A stretch of 64,000 bases of DNA from contig NZ_KB891212.1 of assembly GCF_000373365.1 (NCBI RefSeq), forward strand, positions 15,655-79,654, read 5' to 3'. A model generated the notes under the pieces. It saw only the letters and a program-made list of their open reading frames with translations, did no database searches and was not told the origin of the DNA. The stretch's first letter is position 1. Every line of letters begins with the position of its first letter. Position numbers and translations under genes: made by a program. This DNA comes from Parafrankia discariae (GTDB lineage Bacteria > Actinomycetota > Actinomycetes > Frankiales > Frankiaceae). Below, piece after piece: positions 17,255-25,670 of the stretch.

Positions 17255-18760
17255 TCAGCCGTTCCCGAGGCAGACCCGCAGGACGATGGCGGCGAGGGCG
17301 CCCGTCCCGATCAACAGGCCGGGCAGCTCACCCGCGCGCACCGTGTCACCCGGTCCGTCCGGGCGGGGGCGGGGGGCCAGCGCCGCCACCGCCAGCCAGG
17401 GCGCCAGCGGTAGCCAGGCCAGCTCCACCCCACCCCAGGCCAGCCCCGCGCACACGCTGAACAGCGCCGCGGCGCCGGCCCCGACCAGGAACGGCCAGCC
17501 GGGGGTCAGCCGGAGCCGGCGCAGCGCGCGGACCAGCACCGGCCCACCGGCCAGCAGCACCACGACGGCGTCCAGGGCGAGCCAGGCCAGCACCGTGGCC
17601 GGCCCGGCGTCGACCCGGGCCCTGGTGAGGCCGTCCGGCCAGGAGAAGCCCCAGGCGGAGAACAGCCAGAGCGGGAGCAGCGCGCCGAGCCCGGTGAACA
17701 CGTTCATCAGCGGCTGTCGGCGGACGAAGTACGCCGCCGCGACGGCCACACCCAGCCACACCACGGCGTAGTCGAACAGGCCGCCGACCCCCAGCAGCAG
17801 GCCCGACAGCAGCGCCCACGACAGGCGCCAGCGCCGGCCCGGCTCGCACCCGAGCACCCCGACGGTGACCGCCGCCGCCGCCGGCAGGATGGCGACGGCC
17901 CGCGGCGAGGCGGCGGCCCACAGCGCCCACGGCGTCAGCACGAGCACCGGGACGGCGCGGCGCGCCGCCGTCTCGTGGCACAGCGAGCGCACCGCGACAG
18001 CCACCAGCGGGACACCCAGCGCCGTCAGCGCCGTCAGGGCCAGCCCGAGCGGCACCGCGCCGCCGGCCCCGCCAGCCCCGTCGGCGGCCTCGGCGAGGTC
18101 ACCGAGGCCGAGCCGGTCCAACCCCCACACGAGCAGCACGGGGCCGGGCGGATGGCTGGTGAGCAGGCTCGACGGCGCCCGGGGCAGGTCCGCCGCGCCG
18201 GCCTGCGCCGCGGACACCGGCCCGTCGACCGACTGGGCGACCCAGCCGGCGAGGTAGCCGAACGGGTCGTCGCCGACGGCGTCGGCGGCGGTCAGGTAGA
18301 CCGGCGGTGGGCGCAGGCCGTCGGTGAGGCCCGGGCCGGCCGCCGCGGCCAGGGCGAGGCTCCAGCACAGTGATCCGGCGAAGCCGAACAGGAGCAGGAG
18401 CGGCCAGCGGGCGCGGATCGCCCGGCGGGCGAGCGCCAGGGTGCCGACCGCCACGAGCACCGGGAGCAGCGTCGCCGGCGCCAGGTGGGGGGTGCGCCAG
18501 CCGACCGGGAACGGCCCGACGGAGCCGAGATCCACATCGGTGGCGGCGATGAGCGTGCTGAGCAGCAGACCGAATCCGGCCGCCGCGCACCAGAGCCCGA
18601 CATCGACCCCCTCGGCCCATAGCGCGGATCGGGCCGGGTGGCGCCGAGGCAGCGTTCCGGTCACCCTCCGTAGTCGGGGGCGTCGGGTGGATCCTGGCCC
18701 GGTGCCGGGTGCGAGCCGCGCCGGTGCGGGCGCCGCCCGCGTCGGCCGGCCGTTGACCAT
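17255..18760 (-). CDS. polytopic membrane protein, possibly a GT-C type glycosyltransferase
   Basis: Large membrane protein (501 aa from the ATG at 18760) with roughly ten to twelve hydrophobic helices and little soluble sequence. A loop after the early helices contains TSHPPGPVLLVWGLDRLG; the His-Pro-Pro-Gly-Pro motif is common in actinobacterial GT-C-like proteins that use polyprenyl-phosphate sugars. The N-terminal 40 residues are basic and Pro-rich. I do not see an unambiguous catalytic Asp/Glu pair, so the enzyme call is tentative. It is convergent with the CDF gene and divergent from the HTH operon. Confidence 0.65.
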   Translation of the reverse strand: MVNGRPTRAAPAPARLAPGTGPGSTRRPRLRRVTGTLPRRHPARSALWAEGVDVGLWCAAAGFGLLLSTLIAATDVDLGSVGPFPVGWRTPHLAPATLLPVLVAVGTLALARRAIRARWPLLLLFGFAGSLCWSLALAAAAGPGLTDGLRPPPVYLTAADAVGDDPFGYLAGWVAQSVDGPVSAAQAGAADLPRAPSSLLTSHPPGPVLLVWGLDRLGLGDLAEAADGAGGAGGAVPLGLALTALTALGVPLVAVAVRSLCHETAARRAVPVLVLTPWALWAAASPRAVAILPAAAAVTVGVLGCEPGRRWRLSWALLSGLLLGVGGLFDYAVVWLGVAVAAAYFVRRQPLMNVFTGLGALLPLWLFSAWGFSWPDGLTRARVDAGPATVLAWLALDAVVVLLAGGPVLVRALRRLRLTPGWPFLVGAGAAALFSVCAGLAWGGVELAWLPLAPWLAVAALAPRPRPDGPGDTVRAGELPGLLIGTGALAAIVLRVCLGNG

Positions 18761-19113
18761 GCATGCACCGTAACCAGTCCCGGCGGCCCGCGGATCCCCG
18801 CGGGGGGGCCGAGACGGATGTACGGTCGGTAACGATGTTCGACGCGCCGCGTGGGAGCCCCTGTCCGATCGGATCCCGGCCGGCCGCAAGACTGGCCGCT
18901 GTGCCGTCGGACTCGGGCTTCGGGCGCGCTGTAGCAGGTCAGGGGCTATGTGACTGCTTGGAGTCAGCTCGTCGGTGTGTGTTCCGGGCGCGTGCGAGGT
19001 TGTCCCGGTGACCGCACCACCGCGTGTGATGGATCACACGGGCTTCGAGTGGCGCGGACACCGAAGCTGGGTGAAGATCGGTTCGCAGATCATCGAACAC
19101 GGAGGGGGCCACA
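18761..19113. other. Divergent intergenic region upstream of the HTH operon
   Basis: No gene supported in 353 bp. It contains the inverted repeat at 19023-19040 and, further upstream, a GGATCCCCGCGGGG-like GC run. It presumably holds promoters for the divergent membrane-protein gene and the HTH operon. Confidence 0.5.
19023..19040. promoter_or_regulatory. Inverted repeat CGTGTGAT-GG-ATCACACG, candidate operator
   Basis: Perfect 8-bp arms around a 2-bp centre, 74 bp upstream of the HTH gene. The half-site TGTGA...TCACA resembles Crp/FNR-family sites but the spacer is 4 rather than 6 bases. It may be bound by the HTH protein it precedes or by a Crp homologue. Confidence 0.55.
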
Positions 19114-19332
19114 TTGGCCGAGCTTAGGAAAGGAACCCGGATCACCGGGGCGGAGCGGGACAAGCTCGCTGCCGAACTTCGGAAGAAGTACGAGTCCGGA
19201 CAGAGCATTCGCCTGCTTGCCGAGTCGTCGGGTCGTTCGTACGGGTTCGTCCACCGGATCCTGTCCGAGTCGGGCACGACGCTGCGCGGACGTGGGGGCG
19301 CGACCCGGGGTACCAAGAAGAAAAGCTCCTGA
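19114..19332 (+). CDS. small helix-turn-helix DNA-binding protein
   Basis: Protein of 72 aa, nearly all a single HTH: AERDKLAAELRKKYESGQSIRLLAESSGRSYGFVHRILSES spans residues 13-53, with the two-helix motif at SIRLLAESSGRSYGFVHRIL, followed by a basic tail GRGGATRGTKKKSS. The fold resembles resolvase- or MerR-like HTH segments; such tiny HTH proteins are conserved in actinobacteria. TTG at 19114 is preceded by GGAGGGGG, which decides this start. The next gene starts 2 bp after its stop, so the two are translationally coupled. It may regulate its own operon through the upstream inverted repeat. Confidence 0.85.
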   Translation: MAELRKGTRITGAERDKLAAELRKKYESGQSIRLLAESSGRSYGFVHRILSESGTTLRGRGGATRGTKKKSS

Positions 19333-19334
19333 CC

Positions 19335-20099
19335 ATGAGCATGCCGGCCGCCGCCGACCCGGCGGCGGCCGGGCTGGGCGTACTCGCAGCTGGCCCTTGC
19401 GTTTCGCTCACTGTGTGTGACGATGTGTCGGGTTGGGTGGGTCACACGCCCACCCTCCCGAGCATCGCCACGGCACTGGACGGCGTCCTGCGTGACCTGC
19501 GCGGCGACGTTCGTGTCGTGGTCGTGAACGCTGTACACCGCCTGTCCGGCCCGGCCGGCCACGCGGCTGGTCCGCCCGCCGGCGGGATCGCGGCCGGGCG
19601 GGATCTCGCCACCTGGTCCCGGGTCGCCCGCCGGCTGTCCGAGCGGGCGGACCTGCTCAGCATCGCCGTCTGCGCCGGCCCGACGACCGGCCCGGGGCTG
19701 GCGCTGGCCCTCGCCTGTGATCTGCGGGTGCTGACCGAGGACGCGTCGCTGGGCCTCACCGAGGCCACGGCCGGTCGCGTGCCGGGTCTGGGCGTGGCCG
19801 GCACGCTCGTCGACACCGTCGGTTACGCCCGTGCGCTCGCGCTGTGCCTGACCGGCCGGCCGGTCAGCGCACCGGACGCGCTGCGACTGGGCCTCGCCGC
19901 GCTCGTCGTCCCCCGTCGGGACCTCGACGCCGAGGTCGGCCGTCTGGTGGCCAGCCTGCTCGCGGTGCCACGGGAGGTCAGTGCGGAGACGAAGGCGCTG
20001 CTGGGAGGCGCCCGCGAGCGGTCGGACGTCCAGCGCCGCGCCGCGGAGGAGGACGCGCTCGCGCGGGTCCTCGCGACGACCGCCGGGAATGCGGGCTAG
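19335..20099 (+). CDS. crotonase-fold (enoyl-CoA hydratase/isomerase family) protein
   Basis: Protein of 254 aa with the crotonase core: an oxyanion-hole region AGPTTGPGLALALACDLRVL followed by ASLGLTEATAGRVPGLGVAGTL and the C-terminal helix region ALCLTGRPVSAPDALRLGL. The usual catalytic glutamates are not obvious: the typical AxxxGGG loop is replaced by AGPTTGPG and the FGxPE position reads LGLTE. A hydratase activity is therefore uncertain; it may be a degenerate CoA-binding member. It starts 2 bp after the HTH gene and ends 55 bp before the ABC exporter gene, suggesting one operon. Confidence 0.8.
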   Translation: MSMPAAADPAAAGLGVLAAGPCVSLTVCDDVSGWVGHTPTLPSIATALDGVLRDLRGDVRVVVVNAVHRLSGPAGHAAGPPAGGIAAGRDLATWSRVARRLSERADLLSIAVCAGPTTGPGLALALACDLRVLTEDASLGLTEATAGRVPGLGVAGTLVDTVGYARALALCLTGRPVSAPDALRLGLAALVVPRRDLDAEVGRLVASLLAVPREVSAETKALLGGARERSDVQRRAAEEDALARVLATTAGNAG

Positions 20100-20154
20100 C
20101 AAGCCTTTGCTTACACCGTTGCGTAGTAACACGTAGCGGCGCGTCGGAGGCTCC

Positions 20155-22206
20155 ATGAGAACTGCGGTCGACAACTGGTCCACCATGCGCTCGTTCCAAC
20201 GGGACCGCTCGGTGACCCGGGCCAGCCTGCGCCCGGGGACCGTCCACCGCATCGTCGGCTTCGCCCGCCCCTACCGTCGGCAGCTCGCCGGTTTCGGCGT
20301 CCTCATCGTGCTCGGCGCGGCGACCGGCGCCGTCACCCCGCTGCTGTTCAAGGCGATCATCGACGACGGGATCGTGCCCGGCCGGGCCGGGGTCGTCCAG
20401 GGGCTCGCCGCGGTGGTCGCCGCGCTCGCGGTCGGCGAGGCGCTGCTCGGGCTGGGCCAGCGCTGGTTCAGCGCCCGCATCGGCGAGGGCCTGATCTACG
20501 AGATGCGCTCCCAGGTGTTCGACCACGTGCAGCGCCAGCCGATCGCCTTCTTCACCCGCACCCAGACCGGCGCGCTCATCACCCGGCTGAACAACGACGT
20601 CCTCGGCGCGCAGTCCGCGTTCACGAACACGCTGTCCGCGGTGCTGTCCAACCTCCTGTCGGTCGTCTTCGTCCTGGTCGCGATGATCAGCCTGTCCTGG
20701 CAGATCACCGTGGTCGCGCTCGTGCTGCTGCCGGTGTTCGTCGTGCCGGCGCGCCTGCTGGCGCCGCGGCTGGCGGCACTGACGCGGGAGAGCTACGGCC
20801 TCAACGCCGAGATGAACACGATGATGACCGAGCGGTTCAACGTCGCCGGCGCGCTGCTCACCAAGCTCTACGGCGAGCCCGACCGCGAGGTGCGAACCTT
20901 CCGCCGCCGCGCCGGGCGGGTCCGGGACATCGGCGTCACCCAGGCGATGTACGGGCGGATCTTCTTCATGTCGCTCACCCTGGTCGCCTCGCTGGCGACG
21001 GCGATCGTCTACGGCGTCGGCGGCACCTTCGCGGCCCGGGGCAGCCTCGAGGTCGGCACGATCGTCGCGCTCACCGCCTACCTCACCCGGCTCTACGGCC
21101 CGCTGACGCAGCTGTCGAACGTGCACGTGGACGTGATGACCGCGCTGGTCTCGTTCGAGCGGGTCTTCGAGGTCCTCGACCTGCGACCGGCGATCGAGGA
21201 CGCGCCGGACGCCGTCGAGCTGCCGGTGGGGCCGGTGGCCGTCGAGTTCGACCACGTCGGCTTCCGCTATCCGGCGGCGACGGAGGTGTCACTGGCCTCG
21301 CTGGAGTCCACGGCCGTGCTCGACAGCCGGACACCCGAGCCGGTGCTGCACGATGTCACCTTCCGGGTGGGTCCCGGTGAGCTTGTGGCGCTCGTCGGCC
21401 CGTCCGGCGCGGGGAAGACCACCATCAGCCAACTCGTCGGCCGGATGTACGACGCCCGGGACGGAGCGGTCCGGATCGGGGGGCTCGACGTCCGCGCGCT
21501 CAGCGGTCGCTCGCTGCGGGCGGCCGTCGGCGTGGTCACCCAGGACGCGCACCTGTTCCACGACAGCATCCGGGCCAACCTGCTGTTCGCCCGGTCCGAC
21601 GCGACCGAGGAGCGGATGTGGGCGGCGCTGGACGCGGCCCACATCGGCCAGGCGGTGCGCGACCTGCCCGACGGGCTGGACACGGTCGTCGGGGAGCGCG
21701 GCTACCGGCTCTCGGGCGGCGAGAAGCAGCGGCTGGCCATCGCCCGGCTGCTGCTCAAGGAGCCCGCGGTGGTCGTCCTGGACGAGGCCACCGCCCACCT
21801 GGACAGCGAGTCGGAGGCGGCGGTGCAGCGGGCGCTGACCGCGGCGCTGGCCGGACGCACGTCGCTGGTCATCGCCCACCGGCTCTCGACCGTCCGGCGG
21901 GCCGACCGCATCCTCGTGGTCGACGGCGGGCGGATCGTCGAGAGTGGCAGCCATGACGAGCTGATGGCCCTCGGTGGCCTCTACGCCGAGCTCCACCACA
22001 CACAGTTCGCCACCCAGGACGACGCTCCGGTCGCCGAGCCGCCGGCCGGTGGGCAGGCCGAACCGCCGGCCGGTGGGCAGGCCGAACCGCCGGCCGGTGG
22101 GCAGGCCGAACCGCCGGCCGGGCCGCCGGCCGACTGGAGCTCGGGCGCCCACGTCACCCTCGACCCGCCGAACGGTGGGGTGGCGGCCCTGCCGGCCGCG
22201 CGCTGA
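20155..22206 (+). CDS. ABC exporter, fused permease and ATPase
   Basis: Half-transporter of 683 aa: six membrane helices (about residues 40-330) in a type IV exporter domain, then an ATPase domain with Walker A GPSGAGKTT (about 415-423), signature LSGGEKQRLAI and Walker B VVLDEATAHLD, followed by the H-loop IAHRLSTVRRAD. It should work as a homodimer exporting lipids, drugs or peptides. Between the membrane part and Walker A is an insertion (SLASLESTAVLDSRTPEP) not usual in the family. The C-terminus carries a tandem EPPAGGQA repeat. The segment RDLPDGLDTVVGERGYRLSG is standard. The start ATG lies 55 bp after the crotonase-like gene. Confidence 0.93.
   Translation: MRTAVDNWSTMRSFQRDRSVTRASLRPGTVHRIVGFARPYRRQLAGFGVLIVLGAATGAVTPLLFKAIIDDGIVPGRAGVVQGLAAVVAALAVGEALLGLGQRWFSARIGEGLIYEMRSQVFDHVQRQPIAFFTRTQTGALITRLNNDVLGAQSAFTNTLSAVLSNLLSVVFVLVAMISLSWQITVVALVLLPVFVVPARLLAPRLAALTRESYGLNAEMNTMMTERFNVAGALLTKLYGEPDREVRTFRRRAGRVRDIGVTQAMYGRIFFMSLTLVASLATAIVYGVGGTFAARGSLEVGTIVALTAYLTRLYGPLTQLSNVHVDVMTALVSFERVFEVLDLRPAIEDAPDAVELPVGPVAVEFDHVGFRYPAATEVSLASLESTAVLDSRTPEPVLHDVTFRVGPGELVALVGPSGAGKTTISQLVGRMYDARDGAVRIGGLDVRALSGRSLRAAVGVVTQDAHLFHDSIRANLLFARSDATEERMWAALDAAHIGQAVRDLPDGLDTVVGERGYRLSGGEKQRLAIARLLLKEPAVVVLDEATAHLDSESEAAVQRALTAALAGRTSLVIAHRLSTVRRADRILVVDGGRIVESGSHDELMALGGLYAELHHTQFATQDDAPVAEPPAGGQAEPPAGGQAEPPAGGQAEPPAGPPADWSSGAHVTLDPPNGGVAALPAAR
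22033..22121 (+). repeat. 24-bp in-frame tandem repeat (EPPAGGQA)
   Basis: Units begin at 22033, 22057 and 22081, with a partial unit at 22105. They differ at one base and encode an eight-residue Pro/Gly repeat after the ATPase domain of the ABC exporter. The period is a multiple of three, so copy-number change keeps the frame. Confidence 0.88.
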
Positions 22207-22214
22207 CTGTCCGC

Positions 22215-22385
22215 TCAGGCCGCCGCTGCGACGGAGATCACACCGACCGGCGGGCCGGCTGTCATGGACACCGCGTCCAGGGACGCGGTGTCCGCCGGTC
22301 CGGTGTCGGGCTCGCCGGTCTCGTGGGGCAGCGCGATGTCCACGTCGCCGGAAGGCCGCCGGTGAATTGCGGGATTGTTGGTCAT
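22215..22385 (-). CDS. possible small gene encoding a 56-aa peptide
   Basis: ATG at 22385 has a GGAG eight bases upstream and opens a 56-residue frame ending 8 bp past the convergent ABC exporter gene. The product starts MTNNPAIHRRPSGDVDIALP, has an acidic middle and ends with a hydrophobic GPPVGVISVAAAA. It has no Cys and no recognisable domain. A RiPP-like precursor exported by the neighbouring ABC protein is conceivable, but no modification enzyme is nearby. A chance frame is the main alternative. Confidence 0.4.
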   Translation of the reverse strand: MTNNPAIHRRPSGDVDIALPHETGEPDTGPADTASLDAVSMTAGPPVGVISVAAAA

Positions 22386-22656
22386 GTCCGGGCTCCAGGT
22401 TGTTTCAGGGCGGTAACGTGCCGCGGTCTGGACGTCCGGGATCGTGCGGCGCCGTTGCCAGCTTTCCCGTAACTGTCCCTTCGCCCGCTCTTGCGGGAGG
22501 ACCATGCGAACGTACGCCTGCTGTGCCCTTGCGCGCAGCATGTGTCCGAACGCCCGGGTGCGAAACGGTCACAGAACCTCTCGGGACTAAGCGGCCCAGA
22601 ACCGGCGCATCGAGTGTGTCACCAGGGCCCATGTCCAATCCCGGGCGTTCGTTACC

Positions 22657-22662
22657 TAGGCT
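22657..22662 (+). promoter_or_regulatory. Candidate -10 box for a leaderless pyruvate kinase mRNA
   Basis: TAGGCT fits the TANNNT consensus and lies exactly where a -10 box would be if transcription began at the GTG start at 22669. No ribosome binding site is present before that GTG, which agrees with a leaderless transcript. No good -35 is visible. Inference only. Confidence 0.4.
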
Positions 22663-22668
22663 TTGACC

Positions 22669-24084
22669 GTGCCACGAAGAGCCAAGATAGTTTGCACCCT
22701 CGGCCCGGCCACCAACTCTCCCGAGATGGTCCGGGCCCTCGTCGACGCCGGAATGGACATTGCCCGGCTCAACTTTTCGCACGGAACGCACGAGCAGCAC
22801 GCCGCTGCGTACGCCCTGGTGCGCGAGGCGGCCGCGGCCGCCGGCCGCAGCGTGGGGATCCTGGCCGACCTGCAGGGGCCGAAGATCCGCCTCGGCAGGT
22901 TCGCCGACGGCGGGGTCACCCTGCTGCCCGGGCAGCATTTCACCGTCACCATCCGTGACGTCCTGGGCGACCAGGAACAGGTCGGCACCACGTACCCGGG
23001 TCTGACCCGGGACGTCGCCGCCGGGGACACCATCCTCGTCGACGACGGCCGGCTGAACCTGCGGATCGACGGGGTCGAGGACACCGACGTCCGCACCACC
23101 GTCGTGATCGGCGGCAAGGTCAGCGACAACAAGGGCATGAACATCCCCAGCGCCGCGCTGACGGTGCCCGCGCTGTCCGAGAAGGACGCCGACGACCTGC
23201 GCTTCGCGCTCGAACTCGGTGTCGACATGATCGCGCTGTCGTTCGTCCGGTCCGCCGAGGACTACGCGGCCGTCCGCGCGATCATGGACGAGGTCGGGAT
23301 CCGGGTCCCGGTCCTCGCGAAGATCGAGAAGCCGCAGGCCGTCGACGAGCTCGACGGGATCATCGAGGCCTTCGACGGCCTGATGATCGCCCGCGGTGAC
23401 CTCGGTGTCGAGCTGCCGCTCGAGGACGTCCCCCTCGTCCAGAAACGGGCCGTGAGCCAGGCGCGTGAGCGGGCCAAACCCGTCATCGTCGCCACCCAGG
23501 TGCTCGAGTCGATGGTGAGCGCGCCCCGGCCGACCCGCGCCGAGGCGAGCGACTGCGCCAACGCCGTGCTGGACGGCGCCGACGCGATCATGCTCTCGGC
23601 CGAGACGAGCGTCGGGTCGTACCCGGTCGAGTCGGCCGCGACCATGGCGCGGATCATCGAGACCGCCGAGGCGGATCTCGGCCGCATCCCCCCGTTGCGG
23701 ACCCCGCCACGCACCCTCGGCGGCGCGATCGCCCAGGCGGCGGTGAGCGTCGGCGAGGCGGTCGGTGCGCGTTACCTGGTGGCCCACACCCTCAGCGGGG
23801 ACACCGCCCGCCGGCTGATCCGGTACCGCAGCTCGGTGCCCGTTCTCGCCTTCACCCCGATTCCCGGGGTGCGCAGCCAGATGGCGCTGTTCTGGGGCGT
23901 GGAGACCGTGCTGGTGCCGTTCGCGGAGAGCACCGACGAGATGGTCCGGCAGGTCGACACGGCCCTGCAGCAGATCGGGCACTGCCGGCCGGGCGAGCTG
24001 GTGGTCGTCGTCGCCGGTACCCCGCCGGGTGTCGCCGGCATGACCAACACGATGCGGGTGCACCGCATCGGCGAGGCGGTCTGA
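22669..24084 (+). CDS. pyk: pyruvate kinase
   Basis: Glycolytic enzyme (471 aa) converting phosphoenolpyruvate and ADP to pyruvate and ATP. It opens with PRRAKIVCTLGPAT, the family N-terminus, which decides the GTG at 22669 over an in-frame TTG two codons upstream. Conserved blocks include RLNFSHGTHEQH, ILADLQGPKIRLG, KIEKPQAVDELD with the catalytic Lys, and MIARGDLGVELP with the metal-binding residues. The C-terminal domain (residues about 350-471) is full length. It is monocistronic, with a candidate leaderless promoter. Confidence 0.97.
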   Translation: MPRRAKIVCTLGPATNSPEMVRALVDAGMDIARLNFSHGTHEQHAAAYALVREAAAAAGRSVGILADLQGPKIRLGRFADGGVTLLPGQHFTVTIRDVLGDQEQVGTTYPGLTRDVAAGDTILVDDGRLNLRIDGVEDTDVRTTVVIGGKVSDNKGMNIPSAALTVPALSEKDADDLRFALELGVDMIALSFVRSAEDYAAVRAIMDEVGIRVPVLAKIEKPQAVDELDGIIEAFDGLMIARGDLGVELPLEDVPLVQKRAVSQARERAKPVIVATQVLESMVSAPRPTRAEASDCANAVLDGADAIMLSAETSVGSYPVESAATMARIIETAEADLGRIPPLRTPPRTLGGAIAQAAVSVGEAVGARYLVAHTLSGDTARRLIRYRSSVPVLAFTPIPGVRSQMALFWGVETVLVPFAESTDEMVRQVDTALQQIGHCRPGELVVVVAGTPPGVAGMTNTMRVHRIGEAV

Positions 24085-24320
24085 CCGGGCCCGCGGGTCC
24101 GTGCCCGCCGCGGGAGTGCCGCCGCCGGTCGCTCGCGATCGGTGGCCCGTGGCGGGCTGGAACGGCACGATCGTGGGGGCGCCGGCCGTGGCGGAGCGAA
24201 CAGCGCCGGGCCACCGGGCTTCGACCCGGTGGCCCGCGGTCGCCCGCCGCCCCGCCTCCCGCGCCGCATCTTCGGTGTCGGGCGCGACGACAACTGCTGA
24301 GCGGCCAGGTCGTGGCTCGG

Positions 24321-24821
24321 TCAGCCCGCCCGGGCGAAGTCGATGACGCGCCGGGGATCGTCCGGGTGGTTGATCTCGTCGAAGAGGATCCAGCGGTCCA
24401 CCCGGATCTCGTAGAGCCGGTGGGCGTTGCCGTCCGCCAGCATCATGTCCACGTTCGCCAGCTCGCTGCCCTGCGGCCACCGCCTGTGATAGATCGGCAG
24501 CAGCGCGTCGGCCTCCGCCACCGGTACCTCCTCCGCGGTACCGGCGAAGCTCACGCCCTGGACCTCCTGGCCCAGCCCGTCGAGCTCGATGGTGACGATC
24601 GCGCCGGCCACCCGACGATCGGCCCTGATGTTCCGACAGTGGGTGCGGTCGGGCCTGGAGATGAAGAACAGGCGGTCCGGTTCGAACGAGCTCGCGTACC
24701 AGAGGTTGCAGACGGCGGGCTCGCCGCCACCTGCCAACGTCGCGATCTGCATCACTTTGCCGTCGCGAACGTAGTTCCGGGTCACGGACAGGTCCGCCGA
24801 GACGGCGTCGGACGTCGACAC
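24321..24821 (-). CDS. pyridoxamine 5'-phosphate oxidase-like flavin- or F420-binding protein
   Basis: Split-barrel protein of 166 aa. Features of the PPOX superfamily are the early strand VMQIATLAGGGEPAVCNLWYAS, the phosphate-contact region DRLFFISRPDRTHCRNIRADRRVAGAI, and the C-terminal NAHRLYEIRVDRWILFDE. Such proteins bind FMN or F420 and reduce small substrates; cofactor and substrate are not determined here. The GTG at 24821 is chosen because GGGAGG lies 6 bases upstream; a further upstream ATG (24839) overlaps that site. It is convergent with pyk. Confidence 0.8.
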   Translation of the reverse strand: MSTSDAVSADLSVTRNYVRDGKVMQIATLAGGGEPAVCNLWYASSFEPDRLFFISRPDRTHCRNIRADRRVAGAIVTIELDGLGQEVQGVSFAGTAEEVPVAEADALLPIYHRRWPQGSELANVDMMLADGNAHRLYEIRVDRWILFDEINHPDDPRRVIDFARAG

Positions 24822-25670
24822 GGGAATCCTCCCAATCATGGGGTGTGGGCCGTGCAGCGTGAACAGCGCGCCCGGCCGGCGTCCGGCCGGTGGCTCCGTC
24901 GGCGGCCGGACGCTCGGGCCCGGTTCTGGAAAACGCCCTCGATCTTCATTTCGCGCGGGGCAGGGGTGCTCGACTCGGCGCTTTGGGCGGAGCGCACCAC
25001 CCGGCACCCGTATCAACCGAGGTGTTCTACCCCTGATACCCGGTCGGGACGCGGTTAGTGGATCGAAAGCAGGATTCAGAACAGGCTCCTGAGGCACTTG
25101 GAGCTGGGGCGCGTCGACCGCGTCTGTTGCCTGGCAGGAACACACTGTGCGGGTATGGTAGCCGAGGCCCGAGTGACACTGCTCTGTGTAATAGGTCCTG
25201 CGCTTCGAGCCGTGTGGCCGAGCCGGTGGTGACACGGCGTCCCCGTCCTGCGCGCTCCCTCCGTGGCCCTCGCGCGGTGGCCCCGCGGTCCCGCGCGACA
25301 CACGCACCGTCCCTGGTCGCCTGCGGCGGGCCGCCTCCGGGGGTGGGTTCGGGCGCGGGCACGGAAGTGGCCCGCCGCGCGGCCGCGGGGTTGTTCCGCG
25401 CGATCCCATCCGTTAGCGTCGGCCCGCCCGACCAGCGGCTCCACGACGGCGCCGTCCGGGCGCGACCACGAACCACGTCTCCGGCGTGTCATCCGTGCCG
25501 CTCCGCGCGGGTCGATCCGACCGGCCCCGCCCTCGCATGTCTGGGCGAAGCAGGACGATTCACCCGGGCCGCCTTCCGTCGGTCACAGCACGGACGGATA
25601 CCGTCGCCCCGGTTCGCCGGTAGCCCGTCAGGGCCATCGGATGGAAGCGCTGCGCGTCAGGAGTGAGTGC
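24822..25670. other. 849-bp non-coding stretch
   Basis: Between the divergent PPOX and proline-rich genes. Long frames exist on both strands but have the skewed Arg/Pro/Ala composition of GC-rich shadow frames and no domain. There is a relatively AT-rich patch around 25050-25200. I see no tRNA, riboswitch or clear promoter; it probably holds promoters for both genes. Confidence 0.4.

Noticed and set aside
24822-25670. Possible gene, tRNA or riboswitch in the 849-bp gap
   Set aside because: No coherent domain in any frame and no cloverleaf or known riboswitch core was seen.
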